DNA of 64,000 nt from positions 14,136,001 through 14,200,000 of the forward strand of contig OY755178.1 in assembly GCA_963576735.1 (NCBI GenBank), written 5' to 3'. Of this stretch, positions 54,400 to 64,000 are shown piece by piece (within the stretch, counting starts at the first letter, position 1; the number at the start of each line of letters is the position of its first letter). The stretch comes from Bedellia somnulentella (Eukaryota; Arthropoda; Insecta; Lepidoptera; Bedelliidae). A model generated the notes under the pieces. The model did no database searches, was not told where the DNA came from, and was given only the letters and a program-made list of their open reading frames with translations. Position numbers and translations under genes: made by a program.

Positions 54400-54765
54400 A
54401 ACCGTGATAGCCCAGTGGGTAGAACACTCGGTTATCGTGCAAACGACAAGTGTTCAAATCCTGGGTCGGGCCTACACCAATTTGTCTTTTCTAAAGACAT
54501 ATGTGTGGTTAATTTATCATGGTTGTTAACGGTGAGGGAAAACATCGTGAGGAAACCCACATGGCTGAGTTGTACTTAGTCATGTGACAGTGTATTCGTA
54601 CAAAACGGCGATAGGCCTGCCCCCTATCACGTGAGTGCACTGTCCATGCAAAACGTGGGTACTCTGAACACCAGGTGACAAAGTCACGTGATGTTCAGAA
54701 GTATTAGTACCTCTGCCAACCCCTTCGGGGATATTCGGCGTGAACGTTTATGTTATGTTTATGTA
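54400..54765 (+). mobile_element. Family B tRNA-derived SINE, full-length reference copy
   Basis: TGATATATTT flanks it at 54390-54399 and 54766-54775. Head: TGATAGCCCAGTGGGTAGAA (A box) and GTTCAAATCCTGGGTCGG (B box). Body: CTAAAGACATATGTGTGGTT, GTTAACGGTGAGGGAAAACA, GCGATAGGCCTGCCCCCTAT and CACGTGATGTTCAGAAGTAT. 3' module: CTCTGCCAACCCCTTCGGGG, TTCGGCGTGAACG, TTATG repeat. Confidence 0.95.
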
Positions 54766-54841
54766 TGATATATTTTTATTTTTAATATAATACATTATAT
54801 TGTGTATGCCCATGTATTATTTTGATTTAAAAAAATTAAAC

Positions 54842-55193
54842 TGTGGTAGCTCAGTGGGTGGAACGCCGCTTATCTTGCAGACGATGAGGGTACAAATCCC
54901 GGGTCGGGGCTACACCAATTTGTCTTTTCTAAAGACATATGTGTGGTTAATTTATCATGTTTGTTAACGGTGAGGGAAAACATCGTGAAGAAGTTGTACT
55001 TAGTCATGTGACAGTGTATTCGTACAAAATGGCGATAGGCCTACCCCCGATCACGTGATTACACTGTCCAAGCAAAAGCAAATTGTGGGTACTCTGAACA
55101 CCAGGCGTCACGTGAAGATTAGAAGTATTGGTACCTTTGCCAACACCTTTCGGGGATATACGGCGTTAACGTTTGAGTTTGAGTTGGATTGAG
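54842..55193 (+). mobile_element. Family B tRNA-derived SINE, second tandem copy
   Basis: Head GTGGTAGCTCAGTGGGTGGA and B-box region GTACAAATCCCGGGTCGG (one box position changed). It has a small deletion after AACATCGTGAAG. 3' end ACACCTTTCGGGGATATACG, GCGTTAACG and a TTGAG-like tail. TTAAAAAA-type sequence on both sides may be the target duplication. Confidence 0.9.
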
Positions 55194-55300
55194 TTAAAAA
55201 ATAATGGAGTATGAGTATATAATGAATAGAAAGGCGTTCTCAACATTTGCATTCTATCTGAAAAGGTAGACAAGTGGCCTTCCGAATTTGTAAAAAATTC

Positions 55301-55454
55301 GGAGGTAGGGAACGCAAACACTACTTAAAAAGTGTAAAAGAAACAAAGGATAGAAGAATTTCGCGCTGGCAGCCATTGACACGGTAGCTCAATTGGCAGA
55401 GCGACGGGGGCGTATACCCGAGGTCGCGGGTTCGATTCCCGCCTGTGTCAAAAT
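55301..55454 (+). repeat. tRNA-like dispersed repeat, copy 2
   Basis: GGAGGTAGGGAACGCAAACA, AAAGTGTAAAAGAAACAAAG and GAATTTCGCGCTGGCAGCC precede a 72-nt tRNA-like unit at 55378-55449. The acceptor (GACACGG/CTGTGTC), D (GCTC/GAGC) and T (GCGGG/CCCGC with TTCGATT loop) stems form. The anticodon arm does not: no canonical 7-nt loop and no T33. A second copy with the same 5' flank lies at 38248-38400, so it is not counted as a tRNA gene. Confidence 0.8.
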
Positions 55455-58094
55455 TTTTCTTTCCTATATTTATTAGTAATAATGGAGCGGTTTATCACTG
55501 AAGATAATGTATTAATAAGCAGGAAAAAATTTGAACTAATATAATACGAAACTCGGAGAGTTCATACTGTTTCGACATCAATCTAATGTAAGCTAAAATA
55601 TCCATAGTCAAATTCTGATTTTGTTTAGTTGTAAACCATATACCTAAAAGCAATATTACTTATGATGATGCGATTTCATGAAGAAGGTAAATATCGTAGG
55701 AAATTTGAGTCACAAACTAACATTTAAAACAACCATATATTCTGGTAAAAGAGAAAACTTGCATTCATATATAACACCGATTATCAGCGATATCTTTATT
55801 AAAAGAAACAATAAAAATAAAATAACTAAAATAAGCTTATGACATTTTCTTAATCTCAATGCATGTCGGGCGATTGCACTACATTGCCGACATGCTTACG
55901 AACATGTTAATTCGTTTTTAAAAGAATATTCCACGTTTTTATTTACAATGGTCAACAGCGCATGCGCTCAGCTCATAATTTAAAACAAAATTTTTTGCTT
56001 CTTTATTATCTTATCTTAATGCTCAGTTTATGAACATAAAAATGGATATATATTACTTGTATATTGGTTATTTTATTAGGTCACGTGAATACGTAAATGA
56101 TTTTTATGTTATGTTAATGAAACTGTGTCATATAAATGTCTCTTATACGAATAATCATTGCCAAAAAATTACTTCAGAACATTGAAAAAAAATTTTAAAT
56201 CTTTTGCATGTGTTAGGTCGGAAATATTGAGATTATATGCAGGGTTAGCATTAGGGCTTCATTTTAGAATATCACTATTTTTCATCTTACGGATTTTTAC
56301 CGACCGAAAAAGGTATCCAAAGGCTGATTGTTTTATTTAACATGATGCTTAAGTAAAGTAATGCTTATAAAATTATATTTTTGTGAAGGTAAAAATTACT
56401 TTATTTGAAACTCGCATTACTTAGTAAATAAAATCTAACTGGATCGAAGCGAGCGTACCGTCCGACCTCAACCAACTTTTGTATGATGGTCAAAGGCATC
56501 AAGGACCAGGTTGTGACGGAGAGATTTTTCGAATAAATGTTACGATTGAGAAATGATCTCTTTAAAGTTTCCCATGTAAGTCTATGGGGAAATACTGTGA
56601 ACAAATCTATAATTTTGTTCAGCTTCACTCCAAATTTCAAGATGCGAAGCTTTATTGCCCACCTGGTAAATCGTTGGTTCTGATGTGAAAAGCTCTAAAG
56701 CGATATGATGAGGAAATTTAGTATTAAGTTAAAAATATTATGTTGATATGCGCCAATTTTAATATCTTATGCATTAACCCAACTAATTCTGCTAAAGGTG
56801 TACAGCAAAGTAACAACTAAAACCATGGAAATTGCTAACTAGATCGGTTATAAAAGTGATTATTTTATAGACGGATAGTTGAATTGTGTTTTCTACTTTT
56901 ATAGACACTTAACACCAGGATATCATTTAATACCGAGCATATTTTACTACACTGTATGTTGAAGCCGATGCTATGGGCTTAACGTTTTATCTTTGTAAGT
57001 AATTTTACATCTTATATTGCTCGGTCTTACTTATATGGTTTCCTGTAATCATTCTCTTTTCTGCACCAGCCGATTTATAAGTAGCAAGTAAGTAGTCATC
57101 GCTCGTTATATATTGATGCCCATTATTCAAAGTGTTCAACAACTACGTACATACATGAATGAGATTCCGACTTGAAGGAATTGAAAAACATTGTGTAGTA
57201 TTATATAACATCGTGACCATTATTTATGAAAATATTTGTTTTGAAGTAAATGTATATTATTGGAGTAATTATGAATTATTAAGTGGCGATCGGTGTACCC
57301 ACATTTTGCTTTACCACTGTCACCCTTATATACAGTGTGAACGTTGTTGTATAGACTAATTATGGTTATATTTCTAGTTCTTCTGTAATTTAATTTTATA
57401 TGAATTGTGTGTATACTGTTTTGCATAAATCTGAAGTCTTTAAAACATTACAATGCAAAATCTCTCACGTATTGAAAAAGTACAGCATAAAATTAAAGAA
57501 ACTCCTTTTAACCTTCGTCCATTCTTATGAGCACCACAACAAAGTATAAATCGAGCAGCAAATGATCTGCAAACTTCACGATGCCGTTACAAGTGTAACA
57601 AAAGACAAAACCAGTTATCATAGTCGATAGTAAACTATGGTGCACGCAATCTATTCGGATAAGATAGGAATAAATCTCAGTGGGCACCGTACACCCATTA
57701 GTGGTTAGCAGGATACAATGGGAGCTATATAGGTGGTTGGGGCTGTTGCTGATATCTGTACCGTATACCGAACAACGGAATGCTTTATGCACGAGGAATA
57801 ATCAGTAGGAACCAGACTTACTAGTCGGCGCTAATAAACCTCGCAGCGATGAATAGAAGCGGGACCTTTGAGTTATACAAGGATTTTGTTGTGTGGATTT
57901 CAAATATTATTGATTTTGGGAAGTTTATTAATTTATTCATTTGAGAAAACCAACAGTTTTAACATAAAATTTAACAAGAAACAAAAGACGTAAGACAGAG
58001 CCAGAAAAGTTTCCACATATTGGTAACAAACATGTGCTTAAATTAATATACTGTAAATTAACTAACAATATAAAAAATATGATACAATAGATTT
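55455..58094. other. Intergenic block, 2.6 kb, no recognised gene or family
   Basis: GCATGTCGGGC...GCCGACATGC near 55862-55896 forms a short stem. 56400-56700 includes GTAAGTCTATGGGGAAATAC, which has the look of an unnamed repeat. Nothing else is supportable. Confidence 0.3.
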
Positions 58095-58097
58095 ACA

Positions 58098-58217
58098 ATT
58101 TTAACCATCTTTTCCCCACACAACTTCCAAAAGTGGCTGAGGAATTTCTGATTCCTTAGCTCTGGCTACGTCTTCAAGGGATTTATAGCCGTGAATATAT
58201 GTATGTATGTATGTAAC
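58098..58217 (+). mobile_element. Family A SINE-like repeat, 5'-truncated
   Basis: It begins at ACCATCTTTTCCCCACACAA and runs through AACTTCCAAAAGTGGCTGAG to GGGATTTATAGCCGTGAATA and ATGT repeats. Confidence 0.9.
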
Positions 58218-59439
58218 TATTAAGAGAATTTAGACGTTTATTACATGAAATGGTTAGAAAAATGTAAAGATGTTAAGGTATTCATATATGTATATTAATA
58301 TAAGCATTTCATATCATTAGAAAAGCAACTTAAAAAGTACCTCGTAAAGGCTCCCGTAAAACCAAAACAAATAACTTAAATATATACTTTTTTAAATTTA
58401 TACCTAATGTTTTTTTTTTGCAACACAAAATCAAGTCAATATTTTATAATTTTAATATGGAACCTTCCATTGCATAAATAACTCACAAAAAGGAACCAAA
58501 TAAACACATATAACACCACTTCTAAATCCCTATTCAAACTACAACAGAACACTGATAAAAATATAGGTGACTAGGTGAGCAGTAACGGTAAACCAAGATT
58601 AGGCGTCCAACATAGTCTAGCTGTTCTAATTGGTGCATTTACATATAAATCGGGCATGCAACATCATCCGCAAGCTTGGTGCGACAACCGACGACATGAG
58701 AACACAACCTCCGCTCACGCAAAGCTAGGAGATCTTGATCGCTGAGTTATGGCGATCTTAACTTCGATGGGGGTATTGAATTGTGAGGTTGTTGGCAAAT
58801 CTACGGTTTAATATCATTGGTTTTACTTTGGTTTTGATGGGAATGGGTTGGGGAAGGAATGCAGGGAATTTGTTTGGTTTGTAAGGCGTTTTGTTTTGTG
58901 GAAAAGTAGAAATAAGTGGATTTGTGACTTTTTTGTAGAATATGTGATTTAGAGAAACAGTGCTTAGAAATTTTACATTGCTTCAATTAGTAAACCAAAG
59001 ATTAATGATTAATGTATTTTTGAGAATTCTTTTTAAAACCAACCTTTTATAGGGCTGTATTTATTTATTGATATTTGAATTCATCAAACCAGTCGGCAAG
59101 GCTCAAACAATTCCAATCGAAAACACTATAAAGTATGAAAAATTATTCAAGATCTAAAGATATGCATCTTTGCGTGCTGTTGAATATCAACATTGTAAAT
59201 AATTGTCAACAAATTGACGTATAGATATAAGTTTTGTTTTTGGTATAAAATTTTATTAATAAGTATAACGATATTGTATTCCCATGAGATGGAAAAATAC
59301 ATCTCACGTGGAATTCTGATATACTTTATTTTTATACTTGGGAACCTACGTGATGGATTGGTTATCATTGGGTTATTGGCACCTAATGTTTCAGCTAAGT
59401 ATAAACTCAGTATAGCTATGACTGACTGTTTATGACTAC
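58218..59439. other. Intergenic, no recognised feature
   Basis: AT-rich. A moderately GC-rich patch near 58650-58770 has no recognisable identity. Confidence 0.35.
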
Positions 59440-59520
59440 TAGAGATACAACCCGCATGTGGAATTTGAACCCACGCACGTCTGAATTCCATTCTTAGCTT
59501 TGTCGTTCTTACTAAGCCAC
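59440..59520 (-). mobile_element. tRNA-derived SINE head, degraded
   Basis: On the minus strand TGTGGCTTAGTAAGAACGAC holds an A-box-like stretch, and GTGGGTTCAAATTCCACATG holds a B box and a good T arm. The spacing is SINE-like. The body could not be delimited. Confidence 0.5.
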
Positions 59521-61655
59521 AAATACTTTTATTTTTGATAAAGATTTATGTCGATTTTTATTACTACGGGTACAAATTTAATAATTTTCCCGAACTGTTG
59601 TCAAAAGATCTTTTTTTAATAAGGGTGAAGGATGCATAAATTAATGACAGCTCTGTTACTCTGTATAGGGAATATAATTTTGTTTATAAGTATCTCTTTA
59701 AACTGAGATCACGGATTATTTAAATGAAACGCGTCTCTCAATCTCACTCATTAAAAATCTCTAAACTTTCACAGCCTTTTTAGGCAAACGAAAGGTACCT
59801 TTTTAAGCAAATGTTGTTAACTTCTCAATGAGATGTGTCCATTTAATGTAATATAGTAGTGTGGCAATGTTATTAATGCTAGCAATATCTCGACGACAGC
59901 TCCGATGGACTGGAATCTGGTTGCGTGTTCTCTTGATACTTGCTACTGAGTAGCCGACTTCGATATTGAAATTTTCAATACACGAGACGCAAAATAATTG
60001 AATTATTCGCATAGCTTGGGTTATTAGAATGGCAGTTGCGTAGAGAAGTATACAATTGAGCTATGCTAAATAATTCGGTATACAAAGTTTTACAAAAGTG
60101 GTGCTGATTACGAAAACATTTCGAGATATTATGTTTTTAAAACATATTTTCTTGAAATTTAATCAAACAGAGCTAAGATGACCGTTATTTTAGCAAAAAA
60201 CTGTAACAGTATTTGACCTTCAGCGTTATGTCAAAGACATTCGTTCTTGCAGTTTATTAATAAAAAATCGAAAATCATAGGTTTGTTTAGTATTTAATAT
60301 CGTAATAATTTCATTTAGGATCACAAATTCGTGAAATATTTTGCAATTAGCTACATTTTTACTAAACATTTCGCTTTATTTGCATGTCGCTACGTGATAT
60401 TTTCAATCGATGACGTCATTAAGTACAAAAGTTGAACAATCTTTAAAAAATCATAACTTTGCAATTACTCATTTTAAATGAAAATTATTCAAATAAGTTT
60501 TTTATTTTCGTGTTTGTTATCGAATAAAAATATTTAATAAATACCAAAAAAAAACTTTGCATACCGAATTATTTTGGATTGATGAATGTAAATGTGGGTT
60601 GAGAGGTTTGACAGAATAGTACAAACTACAGTTGGTTATGTAATTATCCTCTTTAAACTTTTAAGCGTGTGACTTAGCTTGACATTTTTAATTATTATGA
60701 GTAGTTTTAGTAATATAGGTAAGAAGTTAATAAACTGAAAACGTCACCGGTCAAAATTGTAAATAAAATTAAGATCCCATCAGCACAGCTATCCCTCATT
60801 GTTGTAAAAATGTCGCCGACACCAAAACTCGTTACAAAAAAATGTGTTTTAAAATAGTATGAAATCTGATACAAAAACTGGCCGGCGGGAGGTGTTTGTC
60901 TCATTTTTCTTTCTCAACACCTCCGGTAAATAAGACTGCAACAATTTAACTAACTAAGCGCTACAGTAAATTGAATTATTCATTTGCGCCATTTCGCAGC
61001 TGTGGCGAGTGTATTTATGAAGTGGTATCGCCTTATGATTACTCACATGTTTATTGCCTATCAACTTTGATACGTCGATCGATTATTATAGACGCGTTAT
61101 TTATGCGGACATCCTCCATTAAAATCACCGTAACGTAGAGGAATTTGTAAGACAAAAAAGGCTTATTTTATAGCCGTTTAGTGCTTTAACCTCAAAGGAA
61201 TGTGTTATGTATTTAAATCCGTAACGGTGGTGTTACAAATGGGAATTGTTTATATTGTTTGGAGCCAGTGCCTTTGTTTCTAACTAAACTAACATTATGG
61301 AAATTAAATTAGAAGGCACGGAGTATGTAACAGTAAATGAATGGAATAGGTTTTTGTTTCGCAAACACTACGGGTATTTATATGAAATTGTTTTCAAAAG
61401 CACTCAATAAGTGTAAATGAGAACCTAAATATAAATAGTGTTAAATAGTAGAAAATAAGCGTTCCTGTCATCTTAGTATTAACGTGCATATTTCGTCATT
61501 GTACGTGAGTTTCAATACGTCATAAAAAACATGAATAGTTGTGACATAACTGTTCCTTTTATATCTAATCTTACGACTTATGTGCAAAAATAATAAAATA
61601 CTATATGTATGGATACTAACATAGCAAGACATGATATTAGTTTCTCATAAATAAA
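59521..61655. other. Intergenic block, 2.1 kb, no recognised repeat or gene
   Basis: None of the repeat families named here intrudes. Composition is less monotonous than elsewhere around 60950-61300. Confidence 0.35.
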
Positions 61656-61659
61656 AATT

Positions 61660-61896
61660 GCTGTGTAGTGTCGGCTTAGAATAACACTACCCCATTTCTA
61701 CCCGTGGGTGATCGTAAGAGGCGACTAAGGGTATAGGGGCTTTTCAAGTGATTTTTGGGCGATGTGGTTGGAGACCCGTCACCAAAAACATTTATTATTA
61801 CCATCTGTTCCCCAATCAACTTCCAAAAGTGGCTGAGGAATTTCTCATTCCAAAGCTCTGGCTACCCCGTTAAGGGATTTATAGCCGTGAGTATTT
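61660..61896 (+). mobile_element. Family A SINE-like repeat, full length
   Basis: GCTGTGTAGTGTCGGCTTAG, CGTGGGTGATCGTAAGAGGC, GATGTGGTTGGAGACCCGTC and CTACCCCGTTAAGGGATTTA, then GCCGTGAGTATTT. The ATGT tail is nearly absent. It shares GGTGATCGTAAG and the GGTGACGGGTCTC variant with the copy at 50043, suggesting a subfamily. Confidence 0.92.
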
Positions 61897-61904
61897 AAAA
61901 ATGA

Positions 61905-62128
61905 TACATAAACTCACGCCGGGAAGGCAGAAACTATCGATCACCACTTTGTACGATCCTGGCAAACCCTTCTAGCTTCGTTCACATCCATCAATCTTTT
62001 TATACGTGATCTTTTCTTCTTCATACTTCGGACACCTGATTTGTGGGCACACTCTCTATTTGGTCCAAATGTGTCCTCTGAGGTCATCCTTTACTAGCAT
62101 TGACTTCCACATTAGCTCTATAGATCAT
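61905..62128 (-). mobile_element. RTE LINE 3' fragment
   Basis: In reverse: ACTCACGCCGGGAAGGCAG (hairpin region partly deleted), CGATCACCACTTTGTACGAT, CACATCCATCAATCTTTTTA and GGTCCAAATGTGTCCTCTGA. It covers the C-terminal coding part with several changes. Confidence 0.85.
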
Positions 62129-62151
62129 AATTACGACATTAATAATCATAA

Positions 62152-62403
62152 AAAGCTGTGTAGTGTCGGCTTAGAATAGCACTACCCCATTTCTTCCGGT
62201 GGGTGTACGTAAGAGGCGACTAACGGACTTTGGGCTTTTTAAGGGATTTTAGGGCGATGCGGTTGGAGACCCATCACCAACAACCTTTGTACTACCATCT
62301 TTTCCCCACTCAACTTCCAAAAGTGGCTGAGGAATTTGTTATTTCTCAGCTCTGGCTACCCTTTTTAGGTTTTATTGCCGTGAGTATATGTATGTATGTA
62401 TGT
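62152..62403 (+). mobile_element. Family A SINE-like repeat, full length
   Basis: GCTGTGTAGTGTCGGCTTAG, GGTGGGTGTACGTAAGAGGC, GACTAACGGACTTTGGGC, CGATGCGGTTGGAGACCC and CCCTTTTTAGG, then GCCGTGAGTATATGTATG. GACTAACGGACTT is shared with the copy at 47848, so these two form a subfamily. Confidence 0.94.
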
Positions 62404-64000
62404 AATCATAAACAAACAATGGAATCCCTCGAATACAAAGAATAGCACAACAAAGAATAATAGAACGATATTAGTTCAACAGTTGAAAGTGAGAGTAGAA
62501 ACTCAGCGTTTAGCCGAAGAATTGAATTAAATTGGTATAATGGTAGACGGCACGTGATGCGGAATGATTGATCACAATGGATCTGTTTCCATTTCAAACG
62601 GACGCATTGTTGGAACAGTAAACCTACTATTACTTCAATCATCCGCTTCGACATTTTGTACTCAAGATTATTTACTTATATATGGGTTGAAATAGAGAAG
62701 GAAGAAAGAGAGAGTATCAAACGTGGATATGTTTTTAAATATGTTAACGATTTTTTATTACCAGTGATTTCTATATTTATCCTCGATTTCCTACATTTGT
62801 AACTTATTTCCTTCATTACTTAGGCAGGTATTGAAAATATAATCAATAAAACACATAAGTTTATAAAACTCGACCACCACTGGTCTTTACGCTCGGCAAA
62901 ACAAGATCAGTAATGATACTCTAACCAAAACGTTCATTCCGCCTGTCCTTCTTTAATATATCTTTAATTGCCGGCAATTTAGGCGCATTAATTTCGTTGT
63001 TTTTCATCAATTTGAAAAATATGCGAAGAGCAGCCCACGCGCTTGCAATTTCATATATTACCGTAATTTGCTATCGGGAGCCATTTGCGGAATCAATTTA
63101 CCGCGAGTTTTGTTAGCAAACAATTTGTAAGCGAATCTCTATAGTTATGAATATATTGCGGAGGGAACAAAGATGTAATTTCATCAAAAATCTTGGGAAC
63201 CCTTGCCTCTCATTCCAATTGAATTAGCAAATATTTTTCGCGATTTTTAACGTCAAATTAGGCAGCCAGTGTAAATGTAAATCATCCACAAAACAGAAAA
63301 TATTGATTGCCTTGTTACGTATATACAAATTATAACTCAAATGTAATACATGGCAAAAAGTAACTAATATATTTTCTTTACCTTTTTAAGTACCTACAAC
63401 TTTTCTCAAACAGGTGCCACATAAAATATTGCTCAAAGGACAATATTACCTTTCTTAATACGATGTCTCTTAATGAACATATTTGTAATCAAATGTCTAC
63501 ACATATGTGGAGGATATAATGATAGATAGAAACACAAGAAACATTTGTCTTTTTCCTCTTTCCTCGTAGACGCTGCATCTCTTTGATACCTATTTAATTA
63601 TATACTCTTACAAACGATTCACAGACTAATGATGATGAGCGTAAGACTATCTAACTGGCACAATAGAGGTTCATTAATGTGACCACACGTGTAGGGGCAC
63701 ACATTATTTTATAAGTTCCTGGCAATGTCTTATCATTTATTGGTACAATAGCTAAAATAATTTCATTGTGTTCGTCTTTGAGATAAATAAATATATGGTG
63801 ACAATTAACACTTTCAGATTTTAAGAAAAACTTAGAGTGACAACTCGAAACCTTTCCCTGCAGTTAGCTAACGCTTTACCTGACACTCGTAACAACGATC
63901 GTAAGTACACTAAGGGCCAGTTTTTTGATCCGGAGTTAAAAATATAACCATTTGTTACATTGACTATAGCTCAATGTCTAACCAGTAGTCAAATCGTAAA
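62404..64000. other. Intergenic, no recognised gene or repeat
   Basis: No element of the families above was found. Between about 62980 and 63240 the sequence (GCCGGCAATTTAGGCGCATT, CGGGAGCCATTTGCGGAATC) has the look of conserved non-coding DNA, but this cannot be tested here. Confidence 0.3.

Noticed and set aside
55378..55449. tRNA gene
   Set aside because: The anticodon arm is not canonical, and the unit with its 5' flank is repeated at 38248-38400. Treated as a tRNA-like repeat.
62230..62445. 71-codon plus-strand frame
   Set aside because: A family A repeat read in frame. The same translation appears in other copies.
1..64000. CRISPR array, operons, ribosome binding sites, bacterial-style terminators
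   Set aside because: No regularly spaced direct repeats, and the window is a eukaryotic nuclear sequence with introns and retroposons, so these feature types do not apply.

Overview
The window looks like nuclear DNA of a moth or butterfly. It is AT-rich, it carries a spliced animal gene with GT-AG introns, and the space between genes is packed with repeat types typical of Lepidoptera. These include Helitrons with a 5' TC and 3' CTAG, an R4/Dong-like LINE beside a TAA microsatellite, RTE LINEs with ATGT tails, mariner, and a 'TTAGGGTTCCGTAGCC' dispersed repeat. The assignment to Lepidoptera is inference from these repeats.

Host genes. Two can be supported. (1) The left 7.5 kb is the 5' half of the CLEC16A/ema gene on the minus strand. 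Six coding exons (598 codons) splice in frame from a start at 7462, and the gene runs off the left edge. Its introns hold a piggyBac-type MITE, a second MITE, two Helitrons and several SINE pieces. (2) At 17.8-18.7 kb, also on the minus strand, lies a single-coding-exon gene for a 310-residue secreted Asn/Pro-rich protein of unknown function. No other convincing host exon was seen between 18.8 and 64 kb, so this is a gene desert, a very long intron or distant regulatory sequence.

Mobile DNA by region. 8-9.5 kb: a degraded LINE reverse transcriptase, an RTE tail and a (TAA)n-tailed element. 10-13 kb: a collapsed Helitron (OTU start joined to helicase end), two large fold-back repeats and a repeat ending in the 'GAAGTCGG' motif. 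13.4-16.4 kb: a three-level nest in which a SINE-like repeat was split by an ORF1-only LINE, whose ATT tail was then hit by an R4/Dong-like LINE. 22.6-24.7 kb: two tandem Helitrons and an apparently intact mariner. 26.3-28.6 kb: a 5'-truncated LINE with a long open RT frame. 29-64 kb: many copies of SINE-like family A, tRNA-headed SINE family B and RTE fragments, separated by 1-3 kb blocks with few recognisable repeats.

The most interesting system is a group of partners. The RTE LINE and both abundant SINE-like families, A and B, share one 3' module: CTCTG-C-ACCCC, a short loop, GGG, then G(C/G)CGTGA and a tetra- or pentanucleotide tail. This suggests that one RTE reverse transcriptase has driven two otherwise unrelated families. 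Target-site duplications of 8-16 bp around several copies, and a SINE B inserted in an RTE so that removing it restores the frame, support recent target-primed insertion. Family names A and B are labels used only in this annotation.
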